From JAKFEW01 sp036675505 (GTDB lineage: Bacteria > Cyanobacteriota > Sericytochromatia > S15B-MN24 > JAQBPE01), in the NCBI GenBank assembly GCA_036675505.1, contig JAKFEW010000110.1, positions 58,179 through 122,178 of the forward strand: a stretch of DNA of 64,000 bases, given 5' to 3'. Below, piece after piece: positions 41,799 through 58,597 of the stretch (the first letter of the stretch is position 1; the number at the start of each line of letters is the position of its first letter). The translations under genes were made by a program, and so were the position numbers. Under the pieces are notes generated by a model that worked only from the letters and a program-made list of their open reading frames with translations, searched no databases and was not told the DNA's origin.

Positions 41799-42407
41799 GT
41801 GGTCAGCGAAGAAGAAGCGGAGCAGCGGAAGTTCCTCTTGCGGGCCGCCCAGAAGGGCAACAAACAGGCCTTCGAGAAGCTCCTCGCTCCGTACCTGCCC
41901 AAGCTCTACAACTTGGCCTACCACCTGATTCAGCACCGCGACGACGCCGCGGATGCCGTTCAGGATACGGCCATCAAGGCCTACCGCTCCCTGGGAGGCT
42001 TCCGCGAGGAGGCTGACCTGGGCACCTGGCTCAGCCGAATCCTCCGCAACACGATCCTGGACGATGTGAAGCGCGCCGTGCGCCGCCACGAGGAGGCCAC
42101 CGAAACCCTCCCCGAGCGGGCCGTGCACATCACCGAGCCGCGGGCCGAGCAGAAGGAGCTTCGCGATCTCATGCTCGGGTTCATCGGCAAGCTCTCCGAC
42201 AAGCTGCGCGAGCCCGTGATCCTGTACGACCTCGACGGCTACTCTTATGAAGAAATCTCGGAAATCCTCGACATCAACATCGGGACCGTGAAGTCCCGCC
42301 TCAGCCGGGGCCGGATGGCCCTTCGCGAGCAGATCATGGCAGCACCCGGTAAGCTGGCCGAATACCTGCCCGCGCAACTCGTGAACAGCGCCGGCGATGG
42401 CGGCTAG
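41799..42407 (+). CDS. ECF-type RNA polymerase sigma factor
   Basis: 202 residues from GTG 41799, chosen because GGAGG lies 7 bases before it (an in-frame ATG at 41781 has none). Region 2: LYNLAYHLIQHRDDAADAVQ and GTWLSRILRNTILDDVKRA. Region 4: LREPVILYDLDGYSYEEISE with INIGTVKSRLSRGR. Typical ECF layout. It is followed after 33 bases by a membrane protein with zinc-finger anti-sigma domains, its probable partner. Confidence 0.9.
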   Translation: MVSEEEAEQRKFLLRAAQKGNKQAFEKLLAPYLPKLYNLAYHLIQHRDDAADAVQDTAIKAYRSLGGFREEADLGTWLSRILRNTILDDVKRAVRRHEEATETLPERAVHITEPRAEQKELRDLMLGFIGKLSDKLREPVILYDLDGYSYEEISEILDINIGTVKSRLSRGRMALREQIMAAPGKLAEYLPAQLVNSAGDGG

Positions 42408-42440
42408 TGCCTGCGGCTCGAAAAAGGCTAGGTAATTTCC

Positions 42441-43598
42441 ATGCGGTGTGAAGACGTCCAGCCCCAGCTCTCCGACCACCTCGATGGCGTGCTCGCGCCG
42501 CTCGAGGCCACGGCCGTCGAAGCCCACCTGGCCTGCTGCGCCGCGTGCTGCGCGGAGCTCGAGGACCTGCGGGCGGTCGTGGCGATGCTGCATGCCATGC
42601 CGGCCGAGACCATGCCGGGCGGCCTGCTCGACCGGATTTCCGCGGCCCTGGCCGACGAGGCGCTGCCCGACGGCGCCGAGATGAGCCACGACGAGGCCCG
42701 TGACCTGTTGTCCGGGCGCCTGGAGCAGACGCTGGACGCGGACGAGGCCGAGGCCCTGGAAACGCACCTGGCTGGGTGTGCGCCATGCACGCTGGCCGCC
42801 CGGCAGCTGGAAGCGGTCGTCGGGCTGCTGCGCCGCGTGCCACGCGAGGAGCTGCCGGTGGATCTGGCCGGCCGCATCTCGGCCGCGCTCGCGCCGGAGC
42901 GGATTGGCCATGACGAGGCCGAAGATTACATGACCGGGCGCCTCGAAGGCGACCTCGATCCTTGGGAAGACCGCGCGCTCACGGCCCACCTCGAGGGGTG
43001 CGCGCGTTGCGCGCGCAGGCTCGCCGAGCTGACGGCCGTGGTCGGGTTGCTCGCGCAGGTGCCGCAGGAGGAGGTCCCGGCGGACCTCGCGGTGCGCGTC
43101 TCACGCGCGTTGGAGGCGGCGGACGAGCCTGCGGCCCGGCCGGTGCCGGGCGGCGTGTCGGCGTTCGCGGCGGCGCCTGCGAAGGCGCGCGGCGGTCGCC
43201 GGTGGTCACACTGGGCCTCGAGCTTCGCCGGCGCCGCCGCCGCCTGTGCCGTGTTCCTGGTATGGCAATTCATGCCGGGCGCGGGCGTGCCGCGCATCGA
43301 GACCGCGGCCGTGACCGTCAAACAGGACGTGGCCGTCAACATCGGCTTCGACGTCGATGAGCAGGTCGACGGCGTGATCTTCCAGGTCGACCTGCCGGAA
43401 GGCCTCAAGTTCGTCGACGACAAGGCCCAGCCGATGCTCGCACAGTCCGTCAGCTGGAAGGGCTCGCTCGAGAAGGGCAAGACCGTGGTGCCCATCGTGG
43501 TGCGCGGCATCCGCCCGGGTCGCTACGAGATCGAGGCCTTCGTCCGCAAGGGCTCGATGAAGCGCAAGACGACCATCGTCCTGCCCGTCCAGGGTTAG
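42441..43598 (+). CDS. Membrane anti-sigma factor with three tandem zinc-finger domains
   Basis: 385 residues. A unit of about 75 residues is repeated three times, each a zf-HC2/ZAS anti-sigma domain: His29/Cys33/Cys36 with Cys3, His109/Cys113/Cys116 with His83, and His183/Cys187/Cys190 with His157. Each is followed by a VVxxLxxxP...RISAAL helix. In units 2 and 3 the first ligand is His where unit 1 has Cys. One membrane helix lies near 258-277. The outside domain (residues 285-385, VAVNIGFDVDEQVDGVIFQV, IVVRGIRPGRYEIEAFV) is a beta-sandwich-like region. It should hold the ECF sigma factor at the membrane and release it on an envelope signal. One finger is the usual number. Confidence 0.85.
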   Translation: MRCEDVQPQLSDHLDGVLAPLEATAVEAHLACCAACCAELEDLRAVVAMLHAMPAETMPGGLLDRISAALADEALPDGAEMSHDEARDLLSGRLEQTLDADEAEALETHLAGCAPCTLAARQLEAVVGLLRRVPREELPVDLAGRISAALAPERIGHDEAEDYMTGRLEGDLDPWEDRALTAHLEGCARCARRLAELTAVVGLLAQVPQEEVPADLAVRVSRALEAADEPAARPVPGGVSAFAAAPAKARGGRRWSHWASSFAGAAAACAVFLVWQFMPGAGVPRIETAAVTVKQDVAVNIGFDVDEQVDGVIFQVDLPEGLKFVDDKAQPMLAQSVSWKGSLEKGKTVVPIVVRGIRPGRYEIEAFVRKGSMKRKTTIVLPVQG

Positions 43599-43601
43599 GC
43601 C

Positions 43602-43907
43602 ATGGCCCGGCTGCTCATCCTCGCGGCGCTGGCGCTGGCCATGTCGGCCAGCCCCGCGTCCGCGGCCCCGTCGCCCACGCCCACGCCGAAGTCGTTGCCG
43701 ATCAGGGGCGTCACGGTCGACATCCAGCCCATCGAGCTGGTCCCTGGCCTGTCCGGCAACGCGCCTGCGGGCACGCACGTCGAGCAGCCCCCCGCGCTCA
43801 CGCCTTTCCGGTCGTTGCCGCTGGGCGGGCAAAAGCTCGAGCCGATCCGGGGCTTCGCCGGGCCCAAGCGCCCGAAGCCTTCCGCGAGCCCGTCCCGCAA
43901 GCCGTGA
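43602..43907 (+). CDS. Small exported proline-rich protein
   Basis: 101 residues with a signal peptide (LLILAALALAMSASPASAA) and a short Pro/Ser-rich mature part ending in KRPKPSASPSRKP. No family is recognised. It lies 3 bases after the anti-sigma gene and its end overlaps the next start by four bases (GTGA), so it belongs to the ECF operon. It may be an envelope partner of the anti-sigma factor. Confidence 0.6.
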   Translation: MARLLILAALALAMSASPASAAPSPTPTPKSLPIRGVTVDIQPIELVPGLSGNAPAGTHVEQPPALTPFRSLPLGGQKLEPIRGFAGPKRPKPSASPSRKP

Positions 43908-44467
43908 CCACGCTCCGCTTGGGCGGCCGCACGCAGCAGCACATCGTCGTCGACTATCCGCCCGAGACGGCCTTTCGTTACTTCGCGCAGAATGAGGAGC
44001 TGCTGCGGCAGTTCCTCGGCGGGGACCGCGTCCAGGCGCTCGGCGAAGGCGTGTACCGCGTGCGCCTCAACCCGCACGGCGCGCTCGGCCTGACCCTCCG
44101 GCCCACCTTCGACGTCCAGTTCATCGAGCACCCGCCCGATCGGGTGGAGATGAAGTCGCTCAGGGCCTCGCTCGCCGAGACCACCCATGACGACGCGGGC
44201 TTTGACGCCCGTTTCACCGGCGAGGCCATGTTCCGCCCGCACCCGGCCGGCTGCCGCATCGAGTGTTGGTCCGAGATGGCGGTGGATCTCACGCTGCCCC
44301 TCGTGCTCGCGTGGATGCCGGCGCCCCCGCTCGAGGCGGTGGGCAACGGCATCATCCACACGGCCATGCAGACGCTCGCGGGTCGCCTCGCGCCGGTGCT
44401 CCAGCACGACATCCACCGCTGGGCGGCGCGCAACCGGGCAGGTCAGGGCCCGGAGCGGGCCGGCTAG
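43904..44467 (+). CDS. DUF1997 family protein
   Basis: 187 residues from GTG 43904, overlapping the previous stop. The order of short motifs (IVVDYPPETAFRYFAQNEEL, YRVRLNPHGALGLTLRPTFD, then WSEMAVDLTLPLVLAWMPAP and a helical end) fits DUF1997, a START-like fold known mainly from cyanobacteria and plastids. Function is unknown. It supports a cyanobacterial affinity of the genome. Last gene of the likely ECF operon. Confidence 0.65.
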   Translation: MTTLRLGGRTQQHIVVDYPPETAFRYFAQNEELLRQFLGGDRVQALGEGVYRVRLNPHGALGLTLRPTFDVQFIEHPPDRVEMKSLRASLAETTHDDAGFDARFTGEAMFRPHPAGCRIECWSEMAVDLTLPLVLAWMPAPPLEAVGNGIIHTAMQTLAGRLAPVLQHDIHRWAARNRAGQGPERAG

Positions 44468-44575
44468 CGAAGGCCGGCAGTTGAAGTAACAATCATGTAA
44501 TAATGCCGGTTCGGCTGGGAATAACGAGGACGGGGGAACGTTCGCGTATCATGGTCGAGTCGGAGACCCCTTGCC

Positions 44576-45289
44576 GTGCTCACATTCGGATTCATCTACG
44601 TCGAGGGCCAGCCGGTCCTTTACGACGTCGACAAGGTGATCGAGAACGGCCGCATCGTGTATGTCGCGGCGCAGTCCTCGGATACGACGGTCACCTCGAG
44701 CGGGCCCACGCCTGAGGCGGCGATCGCGCGCCTGACCTGGCGGCTGCGCGGCGCGCTGCAAGCCAACGAGACGATCGCACCACCTGCCACGCCTCGCAGC
44801 CTGCCGCTCGCCGGCTCCGTGGGCGTCCTCTCGATCTCCCAGCCGGCCGTCGCCGAAATGCCAACGGCGCCGCCGCCCGACGCCCTGCGCGTGCCTGTCG
44901 GGCAGTTGCTCGCGCGCGAGGGGCTGATCGGCGAGCGGGACATCGAGGCGGTCCTCGCGATCCAGGCGGACCGCAAGCTGCGGGGCCTTCCCAAGCCTTT
45001 CGGCGAGGTGGCCGTCGAGGCGGGCTACATTTCGGAGGCGATGCTGCGGCGCGTGATGAGCTTGCAGGTGAAGCTCGCCTATCCGCCGGGGCCGCGCAAG
45101 CCGCTGGGCTTCTACCTCATCGAGGAAGACGTCGCGAAGCCCCGCCACATCGCGCTCGCGCTCGAGGCCCAGCGCCGGGAGCGCCGGCGCATCGGCGAGG
45201 TGCTGGTCGAGCGGGGGTGGGCCCGCGCCGAAGGCATCTACCGCGCCCTGGAGCGGCAGCAGCGCGAGCTGCCGACGCCCGGCAAGTAA
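44576..45289 (+). CDS. Protein with four MshEN/GspE-N-type motifs (possible c-di-GMP binder)
   Basis: 237 residues from GTG 44576 (GGAGA upstream). Residues 1-65 are an unassigned alpha/beta region. From residue 107 four copies of a 24-residue motif follow (107-130, 141-164, 176-199 and 205-228), each of the form xGxxLxxxGxxxxxxLxxALxxQ. Paired motifs of this kind make the MshEN domain at the N-terminus of type II secretion/pilus ATPases, where they bind c-di-GMP. Here they stand alone without an ATPase. A TATCAT box at 44547-44552 may be the -10. A palindromic terminator follows. Confidence 0.65.
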   Translation: MLTFGFIYVEGQPVLYDVDKVIENGRIVYVAAQSSDTTVTSSGPTPEAAIARLTWRLRGALQANETIAPPATPRSLPLAGSVGVLSISQPAVAEMPTAPPPDALRVPVGQLLAREGLIGERDIEAVLAIQADRKLRGLPKPFGEVAVEAGYISEAMLRRVMSLQVKLAYPPGPRKPLGFYLIEEDVAKPRHIALALEAQRRERRRIGEVLVERGWARAEGIYRALERQQRELPTPGK

Positions 45290-45296
45290 AGCAGAA

Positions 45297-45324
45297 GGCC
45301 CCGTTCCCGATCGGGAACGGGGCC
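45297..45324. terminator. Perfect 28-bp palindrome, bidirectional terminator
   Basis: A fully symmetric 28-bp sequence (GGCCCCGTTCCCGA and its complement) lies 7 bases after the MshEN-like gene and 41 bases after the khpA stop on the other strand. It folds identically on both strands and separates convergent genes. No clear U tract. Confidence 0.65.
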
Positions 45325-45365
45325 AGAGCCGGGCCGAGCAAGCTCGGCCAGCTCGGCTGAGCCGA

Positions 45366-45635
45366 TTAGCGACCGCCTTCGCGGTCCTCGAGTTCTGGCG
45401 TGACCAGGTCGACCGTGACCTGACGCTGCGACTTGAGGCCCGCCGCCTTGACGATGGTCCGCACGGCATTGATCGTGCGGCCCTTACGGCCGATCATGCG
45501 GGGCACGTCGGCCTGGTCGACCGTGACGGTCAGCGTGGTCCGGCTGCCATCGTCCCGCGCCTCGATGCCGACGGCATCGGGATTCGAGGCGATCGCCCTC
45601 AGCAACACTTCCGCGACGTTCCGGACGGGATCCAT
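45366..45635 (-). CDS. khpA: KH-domain RNA-binding protein KhpA
   Basis: 89 residues from ATG 45635; a longer open frame exists upstream but overlaps rpsP. VPRMIGRKGRTINAVRTIVK carries the GxxG loop that grips RNA. The ending is acidic. It lies 11 bases after rpsP, the usual pair, downstream of ffh. Confidence 0.92.
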   Translation of the reverse strand: MDPVRNVAEVLLRAIASNPDAVGIEARDDGSRTTLTVTVDQADVPRMIGRKGRTINAVRTIVKAAGLKSQRQVTVDLVTPELEDREGGR

Positions 45636-45646
45636 CCAGGCGTCCC

Positions 45647-45922
45647 TTAGCCCTTCTTCTTGAGGCCGCCCGCGGGAACCGCGGGAAGCACCTCGGCCTT
45701 GCGGAGCAGCGAGACGGTGGTCTCGGTCGGCTGCGCGCCGTTGTTCAGCCACTTCTTCGCCTTCTCGGCGTCGATGCGGAGCTCGACGGGGTTCGCCTGG
45801 GGGTCGTAGTAGCCGATTTCCTCGATGACGGCGCCATCGCGGCGGGTGCGGCTGTCCTGGACGACGATGCGGTACTTGGGCTTCTTGGTCGCGCCAATCC
45901 GCTTCAGTCGGATTTTCACCAT
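45647..45922 (-). CDS. rpsP: 30S ribosomal protein S16
   Basis: 91 residues. KIRLKRIGATKKPKYRIVVQ, SRTRRDGAVIEEIGYYDPQA and the LRIDAEKAKKWLNNGAQPTE stretch are standard S16. The start has GGAG upstream. It is 65 bases downstream of ffh, in the conserved ffh-rpsP-khpA order. Confidence 0.97.
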   Translation of the reverse strand: MVKIRLKRIGATKKPKYRIVVQDSRTRRDGAVIEEIGYYDPQANPVELRIDAEKAKKWLNNGAQPTETTVSLLRKAEVLPAVPAGGLKKKG

Positions 45923-45987
45923 GGTGCTTGGTTCTCCTGCGTGTGTTGGGGGACTGGGACAGAGGACGAAAGGGGGGAGTGAGGCCC

Positions 45988-47466
45988 CTATTTAAACTTG
46001 AACGGGAAGCCGCCCTTTTTGGGCAGCTGGAATGGTGCACCACCCGGCATGGGAGGCATACCGGGCATGCCGGGCGGCATCCCGGGCATGCCACCCATGC
46101 CGGGCGGCATGCCCGGCATCTGGCCCTTCTTCATGGCCTTCTGCATGTGCTTGGGCATGTTTTTCTGGAAGTTCGAAAGCTGCTTCATCATCTTGTTCAT
46201 GTTCTCGAAGTCTTTGAGCAGCTTGTTGATGTCCTCGACCTTCGTGCCCGAGCCCTTGGCGATGCGCAGCTTCCGCGAGAGATCGAGCATCTTCGGGTTG
46301 CGGCGCTCCTTGGGGGTCATCGACGAGATGATGACTTCGAATTTCTTGAGGTGGCCCTCGCCTTCGGCGAGCTTGTCGTCCGACAGCGCGGCCTTCAGGC
46401 CGGGGATCGGCAGCATCCCCAGGATGTCGCCCATCGAGCCGATCTTCTTCATTTGCTTGAGCTGGTTGGCGAAATCTTCGAGCGTGAACTCGGCCTTGCG
46501 CATCTTCTCCTCGAGGGCCTTGGCCTCATCGAGGGTGATCGCTTCCTGGGCCCGCTCGATCAGCGTCAGCACGTCGCCCATGCCGAGGATGCGCGTGGCG
46601 ATGCGTTCCGGGTGGAACGCCTCGAGGCCGTCGAGCTTCTCGCTCGTGCCCATGAACTTGATCGGCTTGCCGGTCACCTGGCGGACGGAGAGCGCGGCGC
46701 CGCCGCGGGTGTCGCCATCGAGCTTGGTGAGGACCACGCCGGTGAGGCCGAGCGCTTCGTTGAACGACTTCGCGATGTTGACGGCATCCTGGCCGACCAT
46801 CGCGTCGACCACCAGCAGGATCTCCTGCGGATTCAAGGTGGCCTGGAGCCGCTTGATCTCATCCATCATCGCCTCGTCGACATGCAGGCGGCCCGCGGTG
46901 TCGACGATCAGGTAATTGTAGGACTCGTCCTGGGCGCGCTTGAGCGCCTGGAGCGCGATCTCGACAGGGTCGATCTGACCGGGCGCGTGCACCGGCACGT
47001 CGATCTGCTTGCCGAGCGTCTCGAGCTGCTTGATGGCGGCGGGGCGATAGATATCCGCGGCCGCGAGCAGCGGGCGGTTGCCCTGCTTTCGCAGCATCAG
47101 CGCGAGCTTGCCGGCCGTGGTCGTCTTGCCCATGCCCTGGAGGCCGGCCATCAGGATGACGGTGATGCCCGTCGGGTTCTTCTCGAGGGGCGCGTTGCCG
47201 CCGCCCATCACGTTCACCAGCTCGTCGTGGACGATCTTGATGAAGGTCTGGCCAGGGTCGAGGCCGCCGAGAACCGCCTCGCCGAGCGCCTGTTCCTTGA
47301 CCCGGGCGACGAACGCCTTGACGACCGCCAGGTTGACGTCGGCTTCCAGCAGCGCGCGCCGGACCTCGCGCAGGGCTTCCGAGATGTTGTCCTCGGTGAG
47401 CTTGCCCTGCTTGCGGAGGAGTCCGGCGAAGGCGCCTTGGATTTTCTCGGAAAGCGATTCGAACAT
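45988..47466 (-). CDS. ffh: Signal recognition particle protein Ffh
   Basis: 492 residues from ATG 47466. N domain (MFESLSEKIQGAFAGLL), G domain with P-loop GLQGMGKTTTAGKLA, DTAGRL and TKLDGDTRGGAAL, then the Met-rich M domain (FEVIISSMTPKERRNPKMLD) that holds 4.5S RNA and signal sequences. The C-terminus is a Gly/Met/Pro repeat (MPGMPPGMGG), common in Ffh. No Shine-Dalgarno sequence is present; an extended -10 lies 7 bases before ATG, suggesting a leaderless message. Confidence 0.97.
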   Translation of the reverse strand: MFESLSEKIQGAFAGLLRKQGKLTEDNISEALREVRRALLEADVNLAVVKAFVARVKEQALGEAVLGGLDPGQTFIKIVHDELVNVMGGGNAPLEKNPTGITVILMAGLQGMGKTTTAGKLALMLRKQGNRPLLAAADIYRPAAIKQLETLGKQIDVPVHAPGQIDPVEIALQALKRAQDESYNYLIVDTAGRLHVDEAMMDEIKRLQATLNPQEILLVVDAMVGQDAVNIAKSFNEALGLTGVVLTKLDGDTRGGAALSVRQVTGKPIKFMGTSEKLDGLEAFHPERIATRILGMGDVLTLIERAQEAITLDEAKALEEKMRKAEFTLEDFANQLKQMKKIGSMGDILGMLPIPGLKAALSDDKLAEGEGHLKKFEVIISSMTPKERRNPKMLDLSRKLRIAKGSGTKVEDINKLLKDFENMNKMMKQLSNFQKNMPKHMQKAMKKGQMPGMPPGMGGMPGMPPGMPGMPPMPGGAPFQLPKKGGFPFKFK

Positions 47467-47473
47467 GTAAGGA

Positions 47474-47482
47474 ATTGTAGCA
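47474..47482 (-). promoter_or_regulatory. Extended -10 promoter TGCTACAAT for leaderless ffh
   Basis: On the minus strand TGCTACAAT is followed by 7 bases and then the ffh ATG. The extended TG motif supports recognition without a -35, and the 7-base distance puts the start point at the ATG itself. Confidence 0.6.
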
Positions 47483-47605
47483 CCGGGGCACAAAACCGGG
47501 CGGCCCGTCTACCCGTGGAACGCTCAATATTAACGGCGTCCGGGGATGCCCGTCAACCAAGCCCATCCCCCGGTCGTCGGGCCGATCAGCGCATCTGACG
47601 TAACC

Positions 47606-47634
47606 TTGACGTTAACCATGGCCCGGCGTAAGAT
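47606..47634 (+). promoter_or_regulatory. rpoBC promoter
   Basis: TTGACG (47606-47611) and TAAGAT (47629-47634) are separated by exactly 17 bases. The start near 47641 gives a leader of about 160 bases before rpoB. Confidence 0.7.
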
Positions 47635-47802
47635 GGTTGGTCTGCGCAAAATTTAAAGCAGATTTAATTGACCGCCAGGCTGCTGTCGGGGTGCGCCCCT
47701 CGCCTGTCAAGTCTGTAAATTCGGTCAGAATGCGGACCCGCCGTTGCGGGCTGCTCAGTGGGCGCGATGTCGTCCGGACGTCTTCATCTAAGGGTGGTGT
47801 GA

Positions 47803-51102
<3,300 letters not shown>

Positions 51103-51106
51103 TCCT

Positions 51107-56716
<5,610 letters not shown>

Positions 56717-56733
56717 CCTCTTCGATCCGGTAC

Positions 56734-56763
56734 GGGCCCCCACCGCGCGAGCGGTGGGGGCCC
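56734..56763 (+). terminator. rpoBC terminator hairpin
   Basis: Perfect 13-bp GC-rich stem (GGGCCCCCACCGC and its complement) with a GCGA loop, 17 bases after the rpoC stop, followed by TTCGGCTTGTT. Strong stem with a weak U tract. Confidence 0.8.
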
Positions 56764-56816
56764 TTCGGCTTGTTCGGGTATGGGAAGACCACGTCGTTTC
56801 CCCCTTCGAGGTGTCC

Positions 56817-58394
56817 ATGAACCAACGATTCGCCACCCTCTTGGTGCTCACGTCGCTCGTCCTGCCCGCGGGCATGGCCCTCGCCAGGGGGACGGCCCCG
56901 GCCGAGCCCACGGGGCGCTCGTCCACGCAGGCGGTTCGCACGGTGGTCGAGGATGCGGAGTCGGTGCTCGGCGCGGGCCAGGCCAAGGCGCTTGAGGCTC
57001 GGCTGGCCGGCGTGCCGCTCAAGGGCGTCGCCGTGGTCTTTTCGAAACATGCAGACGGCGGCATCGAGCGCCAGGCCGAAGCGGCTTTCCGCCGGCTCGC
57101 GCTCGGACCGGGTGCCCTCACGGTGGCGATCGCGGTCGAAGACCGGGAGGTCGCGGCCCATGTGGGCACGGACCTGCGCCGCCGCGGCGTGAATCGCAAG
57201 GCGATCACGGCGGCCATAGGCGCCCACTTCAAGGCGCATGCCCGTGCCGGTCGCTATGACGACGGGGCCTTCGCGCTGGTGGAGGCGCTCGCGCACCACG
57301 AGGGCGCCGTGTCGACCCGACCGGCAGCGCCGGTGCAGCCACCGGTGCCCGCGCAGCGGCGCGAGCCGGTGACGGAGGCCGCAAACGAGGATTCCGGTGG
57401 GACATCGGGCTGGATCGGGATGCTGGTCCTCGCGGCACTCGGGCTCGGGCTGCTCGTGTGGCTCGTCCGGCTGTTCAAGGGCGGCGCGAAGGCCGAGGCG
57501 GCCCGGACGCGGGCCCGGCTCGCGGCGCTGGAGGCGGCCCGTGACCGCATCATGGCCGGGGTGCTCGCGCTGGACGGGGCGATCGCCCTCGCACGCGGCG
57601 ACGACGATCCGTCCCAGGAAATGGCCACCGCCGTGATGGCCGAAGCCCAGACGTTCAGCGCGCGCGTCGATGCTGCGGTCCAGGCGAGCGTCGCGGGCCG
57701 GGAGACCGAGGCGCTCGCCGAGGCCGACGCCCTCGAGATGGTCGCCCTGAACCTGGAGGTCTCGATCGCCGCGCTGCTGACCGCCTACCAGGGCGGCAGC
57801 CACGACGCGTTCCGCGACGCCCTCAAGCTGGGTCGGCGCTGGAAGCTCGTCGACGCGCAGGTCGCGCACCTCGTCGAGAACAACCTGGGCGTCGGCACGA
57901 AGCGGGCCGTGCTGACCGACCTGGTCGCGAAGGCGCGCCAGGCGCTGACCAACGTCCCTCACGACCTCGCGCATGCCACCGAGCTGATCGCCGAGGCCGA
58001 GACCGCCCTCGAGGTGCTCGGCCTGACCCGCGTCGCGGCGGAAGCGCCACTCACCTCGGCCCAGGCGCGGATCAACGCGGCGCCAGTGGGATCGCACCAC
58101 CACCATCTCGACTGCTGGGACATGTCGCCGGTGCACGTGCATGCCGTGAGCCATACGACGAGCCACGCCCATTCCACCCATCACGACCACGGCGCGTCGC
58201 ACGATGACGCGTCGGACTCGTCGGATTCGTCGGGCAGCGGCAGCTGGTTCAGCGGCTCAGACAGCAGCTCCGATAGCGGATCGTCGAGTTGGAGCTCGAG
58301 CAGTTCGGACAGCGGCTCGTCGAGCTGGGATTCGAGCTCGAGCAGCGATTCTTCCAGCTCGAGCAGCGACAGCTCCGGCTCCGACAAGTGGTAG
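56817..58394 (+). CDS. Membrane TPM-domain protein with His-rich and Ser/Asp-rich tail
   Basis: 525 residues from ATG 56817 (GAGGTG upstream), with a signal peptide (FATLLVLTSLVLPAGMALA). Residues 30-165 follow the TPM (TPM_phosphatase) fold: VVEDAESVLGAGQAKALEAR, LTVAIAVEDREVAAHVGTDL, ITAAIGAHFKAHARAGRYDD. One membrane helix follows near 200-220, then 200 residues of charged helices. The last 100 residues are a His cluster (HHHH, then HVHAVSHTTSHAHSTHHDHG) followed by about 55 residues made almost only of Ser, Asp, Gly and Trp. The tail may bind metal; TPM relatives often have Gly/Ser tails, but this one is unusual. Function unknown. Confidence 0.75.
   Translation: MNQRFATLLVLTSLVLPAGMALARGTAPAEPTGRSSTQAVRTVVEDAESVLGAGQAKALEARLAGVPLKGVAVVFSKHADGGIERQAEAAFRRLALGPGALTVAIAVEDREVAAHVGTDLRRRGVNRKAITAAIGAHFKAHARAGRYDDGAFALVEALAHHEGAVSTRPAAPVQPPVPAQRREPVTEAANEDSGGTSGWIGMLVLAALGLGLLVWLVRLFKGGAKAEAARTRARLAALEAARDRIMAGVLALDGAIALARGDDDPSQEMATAVMAEAQTFSARVDAAVQASVAGRETEALAEADALEMVALNLEVSIAALLTAYQGGSHDAFRDALKLGRRWKLVDAQVAHLVENNLGVGTKRAVLTDLVAKARQALTNVPHDLAHATELIAEAETALEVLGLTRVAAEAPLTSAQARINAAPVGSHHHHLDCWDMSPVHVHAVSHTTSHAHSTHHDHGASHDDASDSSDSSGSGSWFSGSDSSSDSGSSSWSSSSSDSGSSSWDSSSSSDSSSSSSDSSGSDKW
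58200..58391 (+). repeat. Low-complexity Ser/Asp/Gly/Trp coding repeat
   Basis: Imperfect repeats of AGC/TCG/GAC-type codons encode the Ser- and Asp-rich tail of the TPM protein, with units like DSGSSSW recurring. Such DNA is prone to slippage. Confidence 0.7.
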
Positions 58395-58399
58395 ACGCA

Positions 58400-58431
58400 A
58401 CACGGCCGACACCTTTCGGTGCCGGCCGTGT
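58400..58431 (+). terminator. Hairpin terminator after the TPM gene
   Basis: ACACGGCCG and CGGCCGTGT plus an inner CACC/GGTG pair around TTTC, with one mismatch, 6 bases after the TAG stop. Confidence 0.7.
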
Positions 58432-58460
58432 CGTCGTCAGGAATAGGAGCAGGAGGTTCA

Positions 58461-58527
58461 GATAACCGGCGTTATCCGGCCTGGGGTCCGAACCAGGCCA
58501 GACCGGTTGAATTCATCTTAGCCGGTC
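58461..58527. ncRNA. Cluster of three stem-loops in a convergent intergenic space
   Basis: Three adjacent hairpins: GATAAC-CGGC-GTTATC (58461-58476), GGCCTGG with CCAGGCC around 8 bases (58478-58499), and GACCGG with CCGGTC around 15 bases (58501-58527). They lie between the TPM terminator and the EF-hand gene's 3' end. They could be extra terminators for the minus-strand gene or a small structured RNA. No known RNA family matches by eye. Confidence 0.3.
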
Positions 58528-58597
58528 GCGCGTCGTGGATCGGGGATCGCCGTCACAACCCGAGGGGGGCGATCGGCCCGTGGCCCCGTGCCCGGCC

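Larger units (their letters stand above)
47467..47802. other. 336-bp divergent control region between ffh and rpoB
   Basis: No gene is seen. It holds the ffh extended -10 (47474-47482, minus), the rpoBC promoter (47606-47634, plus) and a leader of about 160 bases before rpoB that includes an A/T-rich stretch (47648-47670) and a small CCCGC/GCGGG hairpin (47737-47750). The leader is long enough for transcript-level control of rpoBC. Confidence 0.6.

Noticed and set aside
58478..58499. tRNA-like arm (GGTCCGAACC inside a 7-bp stem)
   Set aside because: No acceptor stem, anticodon arm or other tRNA parts surround it.
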